A stretch of DNA of 20,942 bases, taken from positions 1 to 20,942 of the forward strand of contig CAZTHK010000034.1 of NCBI GenBank assembly GCA_964613215.1. Direction: 5' to 3'. The DNA comes from CAZTHK01 sp964613215 (GTDB taxonomy: Bacteria; Krumholzibacteriota; Krumholzibacteriia; Krumholzibacteriales; CAZTHK01). A program made the translations under genes and the position numbers. The notes below the pieces were generated by a model. That model saw only the letters and a list, made by a program, of their open reading frames with translations, made no database searches and was not told where the DNA came from. Positions 1 to 6,588 of this stretch are shown in pieces (the first letter of the stretch is position 1; the number at the start of each line of letters is the position of its first letter).

Positions 1-11
1 ATGCCATTCAT

Positions 12-37
12 CCCCATGCTTAAAAGCATGGGGTTTT
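12..37 (+). terminator. Intrinsic terminator at left edge
   Basis: A perfect 9-bp stem (CCCCATGCT, 12-20, with AGCATGGGG, 25-33) closes a 4-nt loop and is followed by TTTT (34-37). This is the layout of a rho-independent terminator on the plus strand, presumably for a gene left of the window. The palindrome also resembles the GC palindromes at 4175-4191 and 5907-5927, so it may instead be a REP-like element. Confidence 0.6.
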
Positions 38-357
38 CTGGCAAAGATTTATAAAAAGCACAGGGCCGGCCAATCCTTCCAACCCCGTTAATTCATAAAC
101 CCGCTCTTGCATGGTAGCATGTTAATGATAACATCATCATCCCCCCCCAGGCTGCTATTGTTTGGATGTGATCAGGCGGGCGACAGGTGAAAGGGGGAAG
201 CTGATTTATCAAGCAGCATGCAGTTCGTATCAATAACTGCTCTTATTAAATCATTCGTGTTAACTATCCCTGTTGATTTTTCGCAATTCTCTGTTTAATT
301 TCAAATATTCACTGTTTATCCCGGGATCTTTGTTATATCATGCTCCCGGAGGAAAAT
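38..357. other. Non-coding region ahead of nifS, mostly a dispersed repeat
   Basis: No gene is visible between the terminator and nifS. The middle part (84-255) is a copy of the dispersed repeat described separately. The last part is AT-rich. A weak sigma70-like pair, TTGATT (273-278) and TAATTT (296-301) with 17 bp between, could be the nifS promoter, but the -10 match is poor. Confidence 0.5.
84..255. repeat. Dispersed ~170-bp repeat, copy 1 (degenerate)
   Basis: This stretch aligns along its length with 4218-4395, with scattered substitutions and small indels. Both copies begin with a form of CCGGTTAATTCATAAACC. Shared blocks include GCTATTGT at about 153 and 4288, and AGGTGAA at about 185 and 4320. 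Read on the minus strand, both copies encode similar peptides (IDT..ML against IDA..ML, and DHIQTIA against EHIRTIA), but copy 1 needs a frameshift and has an in-frame stop. It looks like a decayed element or gene fragment of unknown family. Confidence 0.6.
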
Positions 358-1533
358 ATGAAGGAACTGATATACCTGGATAATAATGCCACCTCTCCCA
401 CCGACCGGAGGGTGGTGGAGGCCATGCTCCCCTACTACCACCGCAATTTCGGCAACCCCTCCGGATTATACCGGCTGGCCGGACGGGCTGAACAGGCCAG
501 GGAGGAAGCCAGGGAGAGGGTAGCCCGGCTCATAAATGCTCAACCGGAGGAAATCGTATTTACCGGGGGCGGTACCGAGGCGGTCAATTTTGCCGTCAAG
601 GGGACCGGATTTGCTCACCGGGAACGGGGAAACCACATAATCACCTCCGCCATAGAGCATCACGCCGTCCTCAACTCCTGCAAATGGATGGAGAAGCAGG
701 GATTCCGGGTCGGTTATGTCGAGGTGGACAGGGAGGGAATGGTAGACCCGGACAGAATAAGGGATGCCATCAGTGATGACACCATACTGATCTCTGTTAT
801 GCACGGAAACAACGAGGTGGGCACCCTGGAACCAGTAGAGGAGATAGCTGCCATAGCGGGGGAGCATAATATATATTTCCACACCGATGCAGTGCAGACG
901 GCGGGTAAGATTCCGTTGGATGTAAGGAAGCTGGGAGCCGACCTGCTCTCGCTTTCCGCTCACAAGTTTCACGGACCCAAAGGGGTGGGAGCACTTTACG
1001 TACGGACGGGGGTCCTTCTGGATTCACTTCTTCATGGGGGGCATCACGAGAAAGACCGGAGGGCCGGTACCGAAAATATTCCCGGAATCGTGGGACTGGG
1101 CAAGGCCTGCCAGATAGCAGAAGAGGAGATGGTCCGGGAGGGAGAAAGGATAGAGTCCCTCAGAGACAGGCTGGAGCAGGGGATCATCAGCCAGATCGGG
1201 GACGTATTGGTCAACGGTCATCCTAGCAGAAGACTGCCGGGAACACTTAATATCTGTATCAAATTCGTGGAGGGTGAATCGATGCTGCTTCATCTGGATC
1301 AGCATGGGATCGCCGCCTCCGGCGGCTCGGCATGCACCGCCGGTTCCCCGGAGCCCTCTCACGTTCTTACCGCCATGGGGATCCCGGCCCAAACAGCTCA
1401 TGGATCGCTCAGGTTCAGCCTGGGAAGGGAAAACACCGGGGAGGATATTGACCGGCTGGTGGAAGTACTCCCGCCCATAGTCAGAAAATTGCGAGAGATG
1501 TCACCACTGGGAAGGAACCGGGAGGATATATGA
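358..1533 (+). CDS. nifS: Cysteine desulfurase (NifS/IscS family)
   Basis: A PLP-dependent class V aminotransferase-fold enzyme that removes sulfur from L-cysteine as an enzyme persulfide and passes it to a Fe-S scaffold, in the cytoplasm. From the ATG at 358 the protein has 391 residues, normal for the family. Visible landmarks are YLDNNATSP near the N-terminus, GGTEAVN (about 71-77), His101 in IEHHAV, Asp177 in HTDAVQ, the PLP lysine K203 in SAHKFHGPKG, RAGTEN, and the catalytic Cys326 in GGSACTAGSPEPSHVL. An in-frame ATG at 340 exists, but GGAGGA at 348-353 sits just upstream of 358, so 358 is preferred. The stop overlaps the start of nifU (ATGA at 1530), implying translational coupling. 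NifS against IscS cannot be decided from sequence alone; no IscR-like regulator is present here. Confidence 0.96.
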   Translation: MKELIYLDNNATSPTDRRVVEAMLPYYHRNFGNPSGLYRLAGRAEQAREEARERVARLINAQPEEIVFTGGGTEAVNFAVKGTGFAHRERGNHIITSAIEHHAVLNSCKWMEKQGFRVGYVEVDREGMVDPDRIRDAISDDTILISVMHGNNEVGTLEPVEEIAAIAGEHNIYFHTDAVQTAGKIPLDVRKLGADLLSLSAHKFHGPKGVGALYVRTGVLLDSLLHGGHHEKDRRAGTENIPGIVGLGKACQIAEEEMVREGERIESLRDRLEQGIISQIGDVLVNGHPSRRLPGTLNICIKFVEGESMLLHLDQHGIAASGGSACTAGSPEPSHVLTAMGIPAQTAHGSLRFSLGRENTGEDIDRLVEVLPPIVRKLREMSPLGRNREDI

Positions 1534-1910
1534 ATTACTCAGACCAGGTGATGGATCATTTCATGAATCCCAGGAATATGGGAGAGATGGAGAATCCGGA
1601 TGGAGTGGGCAAAGCCGGCAATCCTGTCTGTGGAGATACCGCATTAATATACCTGAAGATAGATAATGATGTAATAACCGATATTAAATTCAAAACCTTC
1701 GGATGTGCCGCTGCCATCGCCACCACCTCCATGATGACGGAAATGGTGAAGGGGAAAAGCATAGAACAGGCCATGAAGATATCAGACCGTGACATACTGG
1801 ATGCTTTGGGAGGACTGCCCTCCCCCAAGGAGCACTGTTCCCTCATAGCCACGGAGGGAATTCACAAAGCCATCCAGAACTACAGAAACAGTAAAGCTGC
1901 GGAAAGCTGA
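1530..1910 (+). CDS. nifU: Fe-S cluster assembly scaffold (NifU/IscU N-terminal type)
   Basis: A 126-residue scaffold on which Fe-S clusters are built from sulfur delivered by the upstream desulfurase. The three ligand cysteines are present: Cys34 in GNPVCGD, Cys59 in TFGCAAA and Cys103 in KEHCSLIA. Asp36, whose loss stabilises clusters in studied family members, is also present. The length matches the single-domain IscU/NifU-N form; the C-terminal Nfu domain and the ferredoxin-like domain of full NifU are absent. GGAGG at 1521-1525 provides the ribosome site inside the end of nifS. Only this two-gene set is visible, without hscA, hscB or fdx, as is common outside proteobacteria. Confidence 0.95.
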   Translation: MNYSDQVMDHFMNPRNMGEMENPDGVGKAGNPVCGDTALIYLKIDNDVITDIKFKTFGCAAAIATTSMMTEMVKGKSIEQAMKISDRDILDALGGLPSPKEHCSLIATEGIHKAIQNYRNSKAAES

Positions 1911-1932
1911 TTCTGCACCCTGCCGGATAAAC

Positions 1933-3921
1933 TCAGAATCTGGAATCCAGATATACACTGTACAGATCAGTCTCTGATTCCAGTTTTTTCCCGGTGGAAT
2001 CATCGGTAACCTCAACCCTCTGATACTCCGCCTGAATATAGGAATTTCCGGTAAATCTGAACCGGGTGCTTACCGTGTAGGCCTTTCTGGTAAAATCAAA
2101 TGAATCCTCCTCTTCCCTCCACCTTCCCAGGTCGATGTACCCCGCACTGGCACCGAATCCATTCTCCAGATCCATATCAAGGCTGATTCCCGAGAGAGAT
2201 TCCTTTATCCTGTTCAGCTCCGGCGATTCCGGTTCAATCTCCTGTAACCGCTTGTAGAAGAGGGAAAGAAGGAATCTTTCGCCGGGAAGCCTCGATCTGG
2301 AGGAGACCCTGAAACCCTCCATGCCGGGCTGGTATGATATGGCTGCGAAGGGAGAATGAAAACCCTCATCCAGCTTGATATAATCGCACATAACATTAAG
2401 CCGGTCATAACTCCTGAAGGTAATACCCGCCATGGCGGCATTACCTTCCTGCTCCTCTGCCCTGTCCGAATCCTGTCCCAGATTGTACCTGGTAGCCTGG
2501 TTGTAGGGAACCCATTCGCCTCTCAGCCCCAGCACACCCCGGTAGTTTAGAAGGGGTACCTCCGCAGTGAGAGAAAGAATATCTGAATGATACCACTTGA
2601 ATGGCCTGGTGTAACCCAGCTCCAACGGGTCAATGGAGTTGGGGTTTTCCCTGCTGCCGGCGAAGTGAATACCCCCCCTTATGAAGGAACCAAGCCGGTG
2701 GATGTACCTCTGCCACCGGTAGTCCAGGCCGAATGTTTCCAGAGAATAACAGGCGTTCTCCTCCCCCCCGAACGATGAATGAACCATTTCTATTGCTCTG
2801 GCCCTTCTGGGGATGGCATAGAAGAGGGTCAGACTGTGGTTTCCTATGGTATAGTGGGTCCTGGCTCCTTCGAACCGGAGCTCCGGGCCCAGCTTCTCCA
2901 GACTCGTTATTCTCAGCGCCCCGGCAGTTGCTCCGCAGTTACATCCGGCATCACCGCCGGTTCTGGGATTGTCATCCCAGTCCCAGCGCATCATGGTAAG
3001 GGGAGTCATATATATGCTGTAATAACCCAGTCTGAATCCGAACCTTCCCCAGTCCACCCGGGCAAAGGCGCTTCCCCACTCCGAATCGAAGTAATCGGGA
3101 CCACCCCGCAAAACATCCAGCCCCTCGTTACTGATACGCAGCAGCCCCCCCACGGTTAGATGGCTCCCCAGCCTGGTGGAGGCCTCCAGCTCGAACCTGT
3201 GGAGAAGATTGTTCCTGGTGCTGACCGGCTGCCCATAAGGACCGGCAGCAGCATCACCATCCGCCTCAATAGCCAGGTATCTCAACCGTCCCAGTCCGGC
3301 GAAACGGATCTGACCCGGAAAATCCTCCCCCTCCGTTTCATACCCGGACATCTCATCGCCCCGCCGGGAGCGGTCACCCCCGCTCCCACCCTCCTCGGCC
3401 ACATGGCTTTCCTCCTCTCCATACATCATTCTCATCAACACGGGCGAGATATCGGCGGGAGGATCGACCACACTTCCCACCACCCGGCCATCCCCTCCCA
3501 CCAGGTATATTACTACAACAGAAAGGGGAACCTCGTACTGGATGGCCACTCCCCCTGCCGGATCGAACAGCTGGGGGAACGAGATCAGATTTCTCTCCAC
3601 TGTCTCCCTTATGGCCAGCACTTCATCCTCTCCCCAGTTGATTCCTGTCATCTCTATATCGCCCCCGCCGTACTCCCGGTAGAACCTATCGCAGCCCACC
3701 AGAATCTCCTCACAGTGAGAACAGCCACTCTGCCAGAAGACCAGGAAGGTATACCGGTTATTCCCGAACAGCTTGTCCGACTGGATATCTGCCCTGTTGC
3801 CTATCCGGGAAAGCTCAAACTCCGGAGCCTTCTCTCCCCCTGTCAGACGGCCCCGGGCCGGGTTGAAACCTGCAGCCAGAATCAGGGAGATCATAATTAT
3901 CACATACAGGGAATGTCTCAT
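1933..3921 (-). CDS. Secreted thioredoxin-like domain fused to an outer-membrane beta-barrel
   Basis: The ATG at 3921 is chosen because GGAGG (complement at 3929-3933) lies 7 nt ahead; a longer reading from 3945 lacks this. The 662-residue protein has a signal peptide (about 1-24) and a TlpA/AhpC-like thioredoxin domain (about 28-155) with a CSHC redox motif (Cys67, Cys70) after VFWQSG. The usual cis-Pro of the PT motif is not obvious; EVPLSVVV stands there. A charged Gly/Glu/Arg-rich linker (about 168-203) follows. The remainder (about 205-662) is rich in alternating aromatic and polar beta-strands and ends in YSVYLDSRF, a terminal Phe typical of BAM-inserted barrels. A GCNCG motif (Cys327, Cys329) sits in the barrel region. 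I infer an outer-membrane protein holding a periplasmic redox domain. The barrel family is not recognised and the cargo is unknown. Neighbouring genes give no functional clue. Confidence 0.8.
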   Translation of the reverse strand: MRHSLYVIIMISLILAAGFNPARGRLTGGEKAPEFELSRIGNRADIQSDKLFGNNRYTFLVFWQSGCSHCEEILVGCDRFYREYGGGDIEMTGINWGEDEVLAIRETVERNLISFPQLFDPAGGVAIQYEVPLSVVVIYLVGGDGRVVGSVVDPPADISPVLMRMMYGEEESHVAEEGGSGGDRSRRGDEMSGYETEGEDFPGQIRFAGLGRLRYLAIEADGDAAAGPYGQPVSTRNNLLHRFELEASTRLGSHLTVGGLLRISNEGLDVLRGGPDYFDSEWGSAFARVDWGRFGFRLGYYSIYMTPLTMMRWDWDDNPRTGGDAGCNCGATAGALRITSLEKLGPELRFEGARTHYTIGNHSLTLFYAIPRRARAIEMVHSSFGGEENACYSLETFGLDYRWQRYIHRLGSFIRGGIHFAGSRENPNSIDPLELGYTRPFKWYHSDILSLTAEVPLLNYRGVLGLRGEWVPYNQATRYNLGQDSDRAEEQEGNAAMAGITFRSYDRLNVMCDYIKLDEGFHSPFAAISYQPGMEGFRVSSRSRLPGERFLLSLFYKRLQEIEPESPELNRIKESLSGISLDMDLENGFGASAGYIDLGRWREEEDSFDFTRKAYTVSTRFRFTGNSYIQAEYQRVEVTDDSTGKKLESETDLYSVYLDSRF
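1940..1989 (+). terminator. Possible terminator of the nifSU operon
   Basis: CTGGAATC (1940-1947) is complementary to GATTCCAG (1976-1983), which is followed at once by six T (1984-1989). The loop of 28 nt is long. The structure lies inside the 3' end of the convergent gene, so the sequence is also constrained as coding DNA. It would end plus-strand transcription coming out of nifU. Confidence 0.4.
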
Positions 3922-4174
3922 TCTTGAACCTCCGTATAAATACAATTATCCGGCAATTACTTCCAAGCCTTCTCTGGCCGGCAGGTTAAAATCCGTCTGT
4001 CACAGTCAATCTGAATCCACGGCTATATTGGAAATAAGACTTTACCGGATCAATCTGCAACTATTTATATATCCGGAACCATCCGGAAACCATGGAATAC
4101 TAACATAATAAACAATGGGGTAAAAATTTAAAACCTTAACTTTAATCCGCCGATAGTATTTGATTATGTCATTC

Positions 4175-4191
4175 CTCCCCCGCCGGGGGAG
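4175..4191. repeat. GC palindrome (REP-like)
   Basis: CTCCCCC (4175-4181) and GGGGGAG (4185-4191) form a perfect 7-bp stem with loop GCC. It has no T-run on either side, so it is not a normal terminator. It is preceded by TATGTCATTC. Similar GC palindromes with a similar preceding sequence lie at 12-33 and 5907-5927. Confidence 0.5.
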
Positions 4192-4192
4192 T

Positions 4193-4223
4193 AACCGGAT
4201 TGCAAAAGTGGCAAAATCCGGTT
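4193..4223. repeat. Perfect 9-bp inverted repeat at the edge of repeat copy 2
   Basis: AACCGGATT (4193-4201) is the exact reverse complement of AATCCGGTT (4215-4223), with 13 nt between. The right arm merges into the CCGGTTAATTCATAAA boundary of the dispersed repeat. It could be an operator-like site, a recombination end or part of the repeat. Confidence 0.55.
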
Positions 4224-4395
4224 AATTCATAAACCAGCTCCCGCATGTCAGAAGAGCAATGATTATAACATATTGCCGGCACAGCCCGCTATTGTGCGGA
4301 TATGTTCAGATGGCTGGGAGGTGAAGGGGCAGTTTGTTAGTTCTCTAACCAGCATGGTCTCAGCATCGATAATGGCTGTTCTCTGAATAATCCGG
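4218..4395. repeat. Dispersed ~170-bp repeat, copy 2
   Basis: Aligns with 84-255, starting from CCGGTTAATTCATAAACC. The minus strand of this copy stays open through the aligned part (see the possible gene fragment ending at 4263), while copy 1 does not. Several differences between copies fall at third codon positions of that minus-strand frame (for example 4284-4307 against 150-173), which suggests a coding origin. Confidence 0.6.
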
Positions 4396-4628
4396 GGGAA
4401 AAAAGGTGCCAGCCAGGCACAAATACAACCGGCGTCGATCGTATTATTAACGGATTGGATAGACATCCACGACCAAGCCCCCGGCACCAGCTGCAAAATT
4501 GCCGGCTTCGTCCGAAGCCCTTCGGGCGGATTCCTTTCACTCGCCTGCAAGCAGGTGAAACCCCCCTTCTGGTTGTCAGACATGGAATTTGCTCGTTGTC
4601 TAGTGAGATGCTTCTGTGATTGGTTCAC
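4263..4628 (-). pseudogene. Possible relic gene fragment inside repeat copy 2
   Basis: A 121-codon minus-strand frame whose C-terminal half (IIDAETMLV to EHIRTIAGC) is matched by the frameshifted reading of repeat copy 1. Its N-terminal end overlaps the 3' end of the phosphatase gene by 29 bases and has no convincing ribosome site. The family is not recognised. It may be a decayed mobile-element or toxin-type fragment, or chance. It is listed because the two repeat copies agree better as protein than random DNA would. Confidence 0.2.
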
Positions 4629-5757
4629 CGCTGATATATTCTATCATTACTTCACCCACGAAGGTGTTATCGTGAATCCCCCCGAAGCGGTTACCGCCCG
4701 GACCGGCGGAGAATACCGGGACCATTGCAGCGGTGTGATCACCGGAGGTGAAACCTGTGCCGGTGACCTTCCTCTCCTCAACCGAGCCCCGGTGAAGGGC
4801 GAATCCCCCCGTCTCGTGATCGGAGGTAACTATAACCATAGTGTTCTTGTTCTGCTCTGCGAAATCCAGCCCCGCCCCCACAGCTTCATCAAAATCGAGC
4901 AGTTCCGATATGATATAATCCTGATCATTATCATGTCCCCCCCAGTCGATCTGGGAACCCTCCACCATCAGGAAGAATCCACTCCCCCGGCAGGAAAGAT
5001 GTTCCAGTGCCATAGCGGTCAATTCAGCCAGGGTGACGTTACGGTACTTCAACCTGGGAGGGTGCCTCAGGGAATACAGAAAGGCTATATTTTCACATCC
5101 CCCGATGGATTCCAACTGGTTCTTTTCGGTTACCACATGCATTCTTTTCTTCAGCCGCTTCAACAGGTCGAGGTCGTCTTCCCTCTCACTCCCATCTCCG
5201 TAGCGGGGGATAAAGTAGGACAAACCTCCACCGAACAGGATATCCACTCCACTCAGAGTTATCTGCCTTGCTATCTCATTATACTCATTTCTGTTCTTTA
5301 CATGAGAGAAGAACACCGCCGGAGTGGCATGAGTCACCGAGCAGGTAACCACCAGACCGGTGGCCATACCCCTCTCTTCGGCATACTCGGCAACAGTCTT
5401 GAGATGCTTCCCATCCGGGGAGACTGATATTGCTCCGTTGCAGGTTTTCCGCCCCGTGGCCATTGCCGTTCCGCCGGCCGCCGAGTCGGTAACAAACTGA
5501 GGATCGGCGAAGGTGGCAAGCAACCCCCCCACCGGCAGACGCTCCATGTTCAGACTCCCCGCCACTACCCTGGCTGCGGTCAGATTCGAAACCCCCATGC
5601 CGTCCCCGATAAAAAGAATAATATTATCCGGGGTTGCCGAATTCCTCTCTGCACACCAACCCTTCAACACCCCGCCGGATGAAAGGGGTATAACATACAA
5701 TACGAAAATCACAATGAGCACTACAGGCAGCTTGCGGAATCTTGCTGAGAAGAGCAT
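4600..5757 (-). CDS. phoA: Alkaline phosphatase, PhoA family
   Basis: An exported metal-dependent phosphomonoesterase that releases phosphate from organic esters in the periplasm. The 385-residue protein has a signal peptide (about 1-28, hydrophobic core PVVLIVIFVLYVIPL). All metal and catalytic landmarks are visible: Asp52 in IGDGMG, the nucleophile Ser92 in DSAAGGTAMATG, Thr145, Glu266, Asp271 and His275 in VEGSQIDWGGHDND, Asp313 and His314 in TSDHETGG, and His341 in SGDHTA. Positions equivalent to E. coli Asp153 and Lys328 are His143 and Trp272, a pattern known in many non-enteric enzymes. GGAGG lies about 7 nt ahead of the ATG. On the minus strand a TATAAT box (5810-5805) lies about 50 nt upstream of the start. 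No Pho box was recognised. Confidence 0.95.
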   Translation of the reverse strand: MLFSARFRKLPVVLIVIFVLYVIPLSSGGVLKGWCAERNSATPDNIILFIGDGMGVSNLTAARVVAGSLNMERLPVGGLLATFADPQFVTDSAAGGTAMATGRKTCNGAISVSPDGKHLKTVAEYAEERGMATGLVVTCSVTHATPAVFFSHVKNRNEYNEIARQITLSGVDILFGGGLSYFIPRYGDGSEREDDLDLLKRLKKRMHVVTEKNQLESIGGCENIAFLYSLRHPPRLKYRNVTLAELTAMALEHLSCRGSGFFLMVEGSQIDWGGHDNDQDYIISELLDFDEAVGAGLDFAEQNKNTMVIVTSDHETGGFALHRGSVEERKVTGTGFTSGDHTAAMVPVFSAGPGGNRFGGIHDNTFVGEVMIEYISGEPITEASH

Positions 5758-6028
5758 ACCTTCCTCCCTGAACAGGCAATCCGGCTGATGAAAACTCTTT
5801 TGATATTATAATATATAAGCTTCACGGATACGAGAATTATCAGTGATTTAATATTATGCGCCTACATAATCAGACTTATGGTTAGATCTGCCAATTTATT
5901 ACATCCTGCCCCATGCCGGGGGAGGCAAAAAGATAACAAGGTTTCTCAACAAATAAATCCATTTATATAGATCAACCGGAAATAATCTGGAGTTTCCCCA
6001 ATTTTTATTCGATCCTTATTGTTCCTGA
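5758..6028. other. Divergent spacer with phoA promoter and GC palindrome
   Basis: No gene is visible. The phoA end has a minus-strand TATAAT (complement at 5805-5810) inside an AT-rich stretch; a -35 is not clear. At 5907-5927 lies an imperfect palindrome, TGCC-CC with GG-A-GGCA around an 8-nt loop, resembling those at 12-33 and 4175-4191. The rest is AT-rich without recognisable structure. A stop codon at 6026-6028 closes the frame of the downstream pseudogene on its upstream side. Confidence 0.45.
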
Positions 6029-6588
6029 TTTAGAACTTCTGTCAGACGCCTTTCAATCTATCTTGCCGGTATCAGGGGCAACCTGGACACCATGAATAAG
6101 ATCGGGGATGATCAGCCTTTTTCATCACTTATTTACACTGCTATAACCGGAAGCGAAGATGCTGAAAACAAAAGGGCAAAGATGATCGAAGCGATGATAA
6201 CAGCCTCCATAGACCACGGGGTTACCCCTTCCCTCCGCTCAGGCTGCCATGATAGCCGCATCGGCAAGAGCCGGTTACGAAGTAGGTTTAGCTCAAGGAG
6301 TTGGTGAAATAACCGATGTTCATGGTGGAGCAGGGGAAAAGGCTGCCAGCTTTTTCCGGCGGTGTTCTGAGAAGGCCGAGAAAGAGAAAATAGAGATGCG
6401 GGAAGCTGCCGGGAAGATAATGCAGAACTACATCATTCGTATTCGGCCGCGTCTGCGGCATCTCTGCCCATTACTTCGAGGAGATAACCACTCAGGCCCC
6501 AATGCGCAGCATCGTCTTCGCCGATGCCAGATACAATAGAGAGAAGGAGCGGGAATATCCTGCCGGGAGGAGCTCTGATCACTCATGA
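6029..6588 (+). pseudogene. Broken citrate synthase / citryl-CoA lyase-like gene
   Basis: Three pieces in three frames reconstruct a citrate-synthase-fold protein. Piece 1 (6029 to about 6232) reads FRTSV, GIRGNLDTMNKIGDDQPF, SLIYTAITG and IDHGVTPS. One extra C in TTCCCTCC (about 6230-6235) breaks the frame. Piece 2 (about 6236-6434) continues as SAQAAMIAASARAGYEVG and DVHGGAGEKAASFF. After MQNY the frame changes again and a large central part is missing. Piece 3 (6436-6588) reads GRVCGISAHYFEE and QAPMRSIVFADARY, like the family C-terminus. The first catalytic His (VHGG) survives. The GxGH histidine and the later catalytic Asp fall in the missing part, so the product cannot be active. No clear start codon or ribosome site is seen for piece 1. 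Family assignment is from motif order only; a complete short citryl-CoA lyase would be about 260-280 residues. Confidence 0.75.

Larger units (their letters stand above)
3922..4599. other. Spacer between two minus-strand genes, filled with repeats
   Basis: About 320 AT-rich bases (3922-4174) should contain the promoter of the thioredoxin-barrel gene; no convincing -35/-10 pair was found. Then come a GC palindrome (4175-4191), a 9-bp inverted repeat (4193-4223), the second copy of the dispersed repeat (4218-4395), and a cluster of short palindromes (4504-4556). One of these, GGCTTCG/CGAAGCC at 4504-4519, read on the minus strand is followed after about 5 nt by TTTT and might be a weak terminator for the phosphatase gene. 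Confidence 0.5.

Noticed and set aside
466..972. A 168-codon minus-strand frame inside nifS
   Set aside because: nifS on the plus strand is intact with all catalytic residues; the antisense frame is a shadow.
3160..3927. A 255-codon plus-strand frame opposite the thioredoxin-barrel gene
   Set aside because: It lies wholly against the signal peptide and thioredoxin domain of the real gene, is Pro/His-rich and has no ribosome site.
4175..4191. GC hairpin as a terminator for the phosphatase or thioredoxin-barrel gene
   Set aside because: It has no T-run on either strand and lies more than 400 bases from the phosphatase stop.
4555..5427. A 290-codon plus-strand frame opposite the alkaline phosphatase gene
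   Set aside because: The minus strand encodes a full PhoA with every catalytic residue; the opposite frame has no recognisable protein features and is a coding shadow.
6092..6539. Two short frames (6092-6307 and 6249-6539) as independent small genes
   Set aside because: Joined across one extra C they read as a continuous citrate-synthase-like sequence, so they are pieces of one pseudogene. Their tails after the break are out-of-frame noise.
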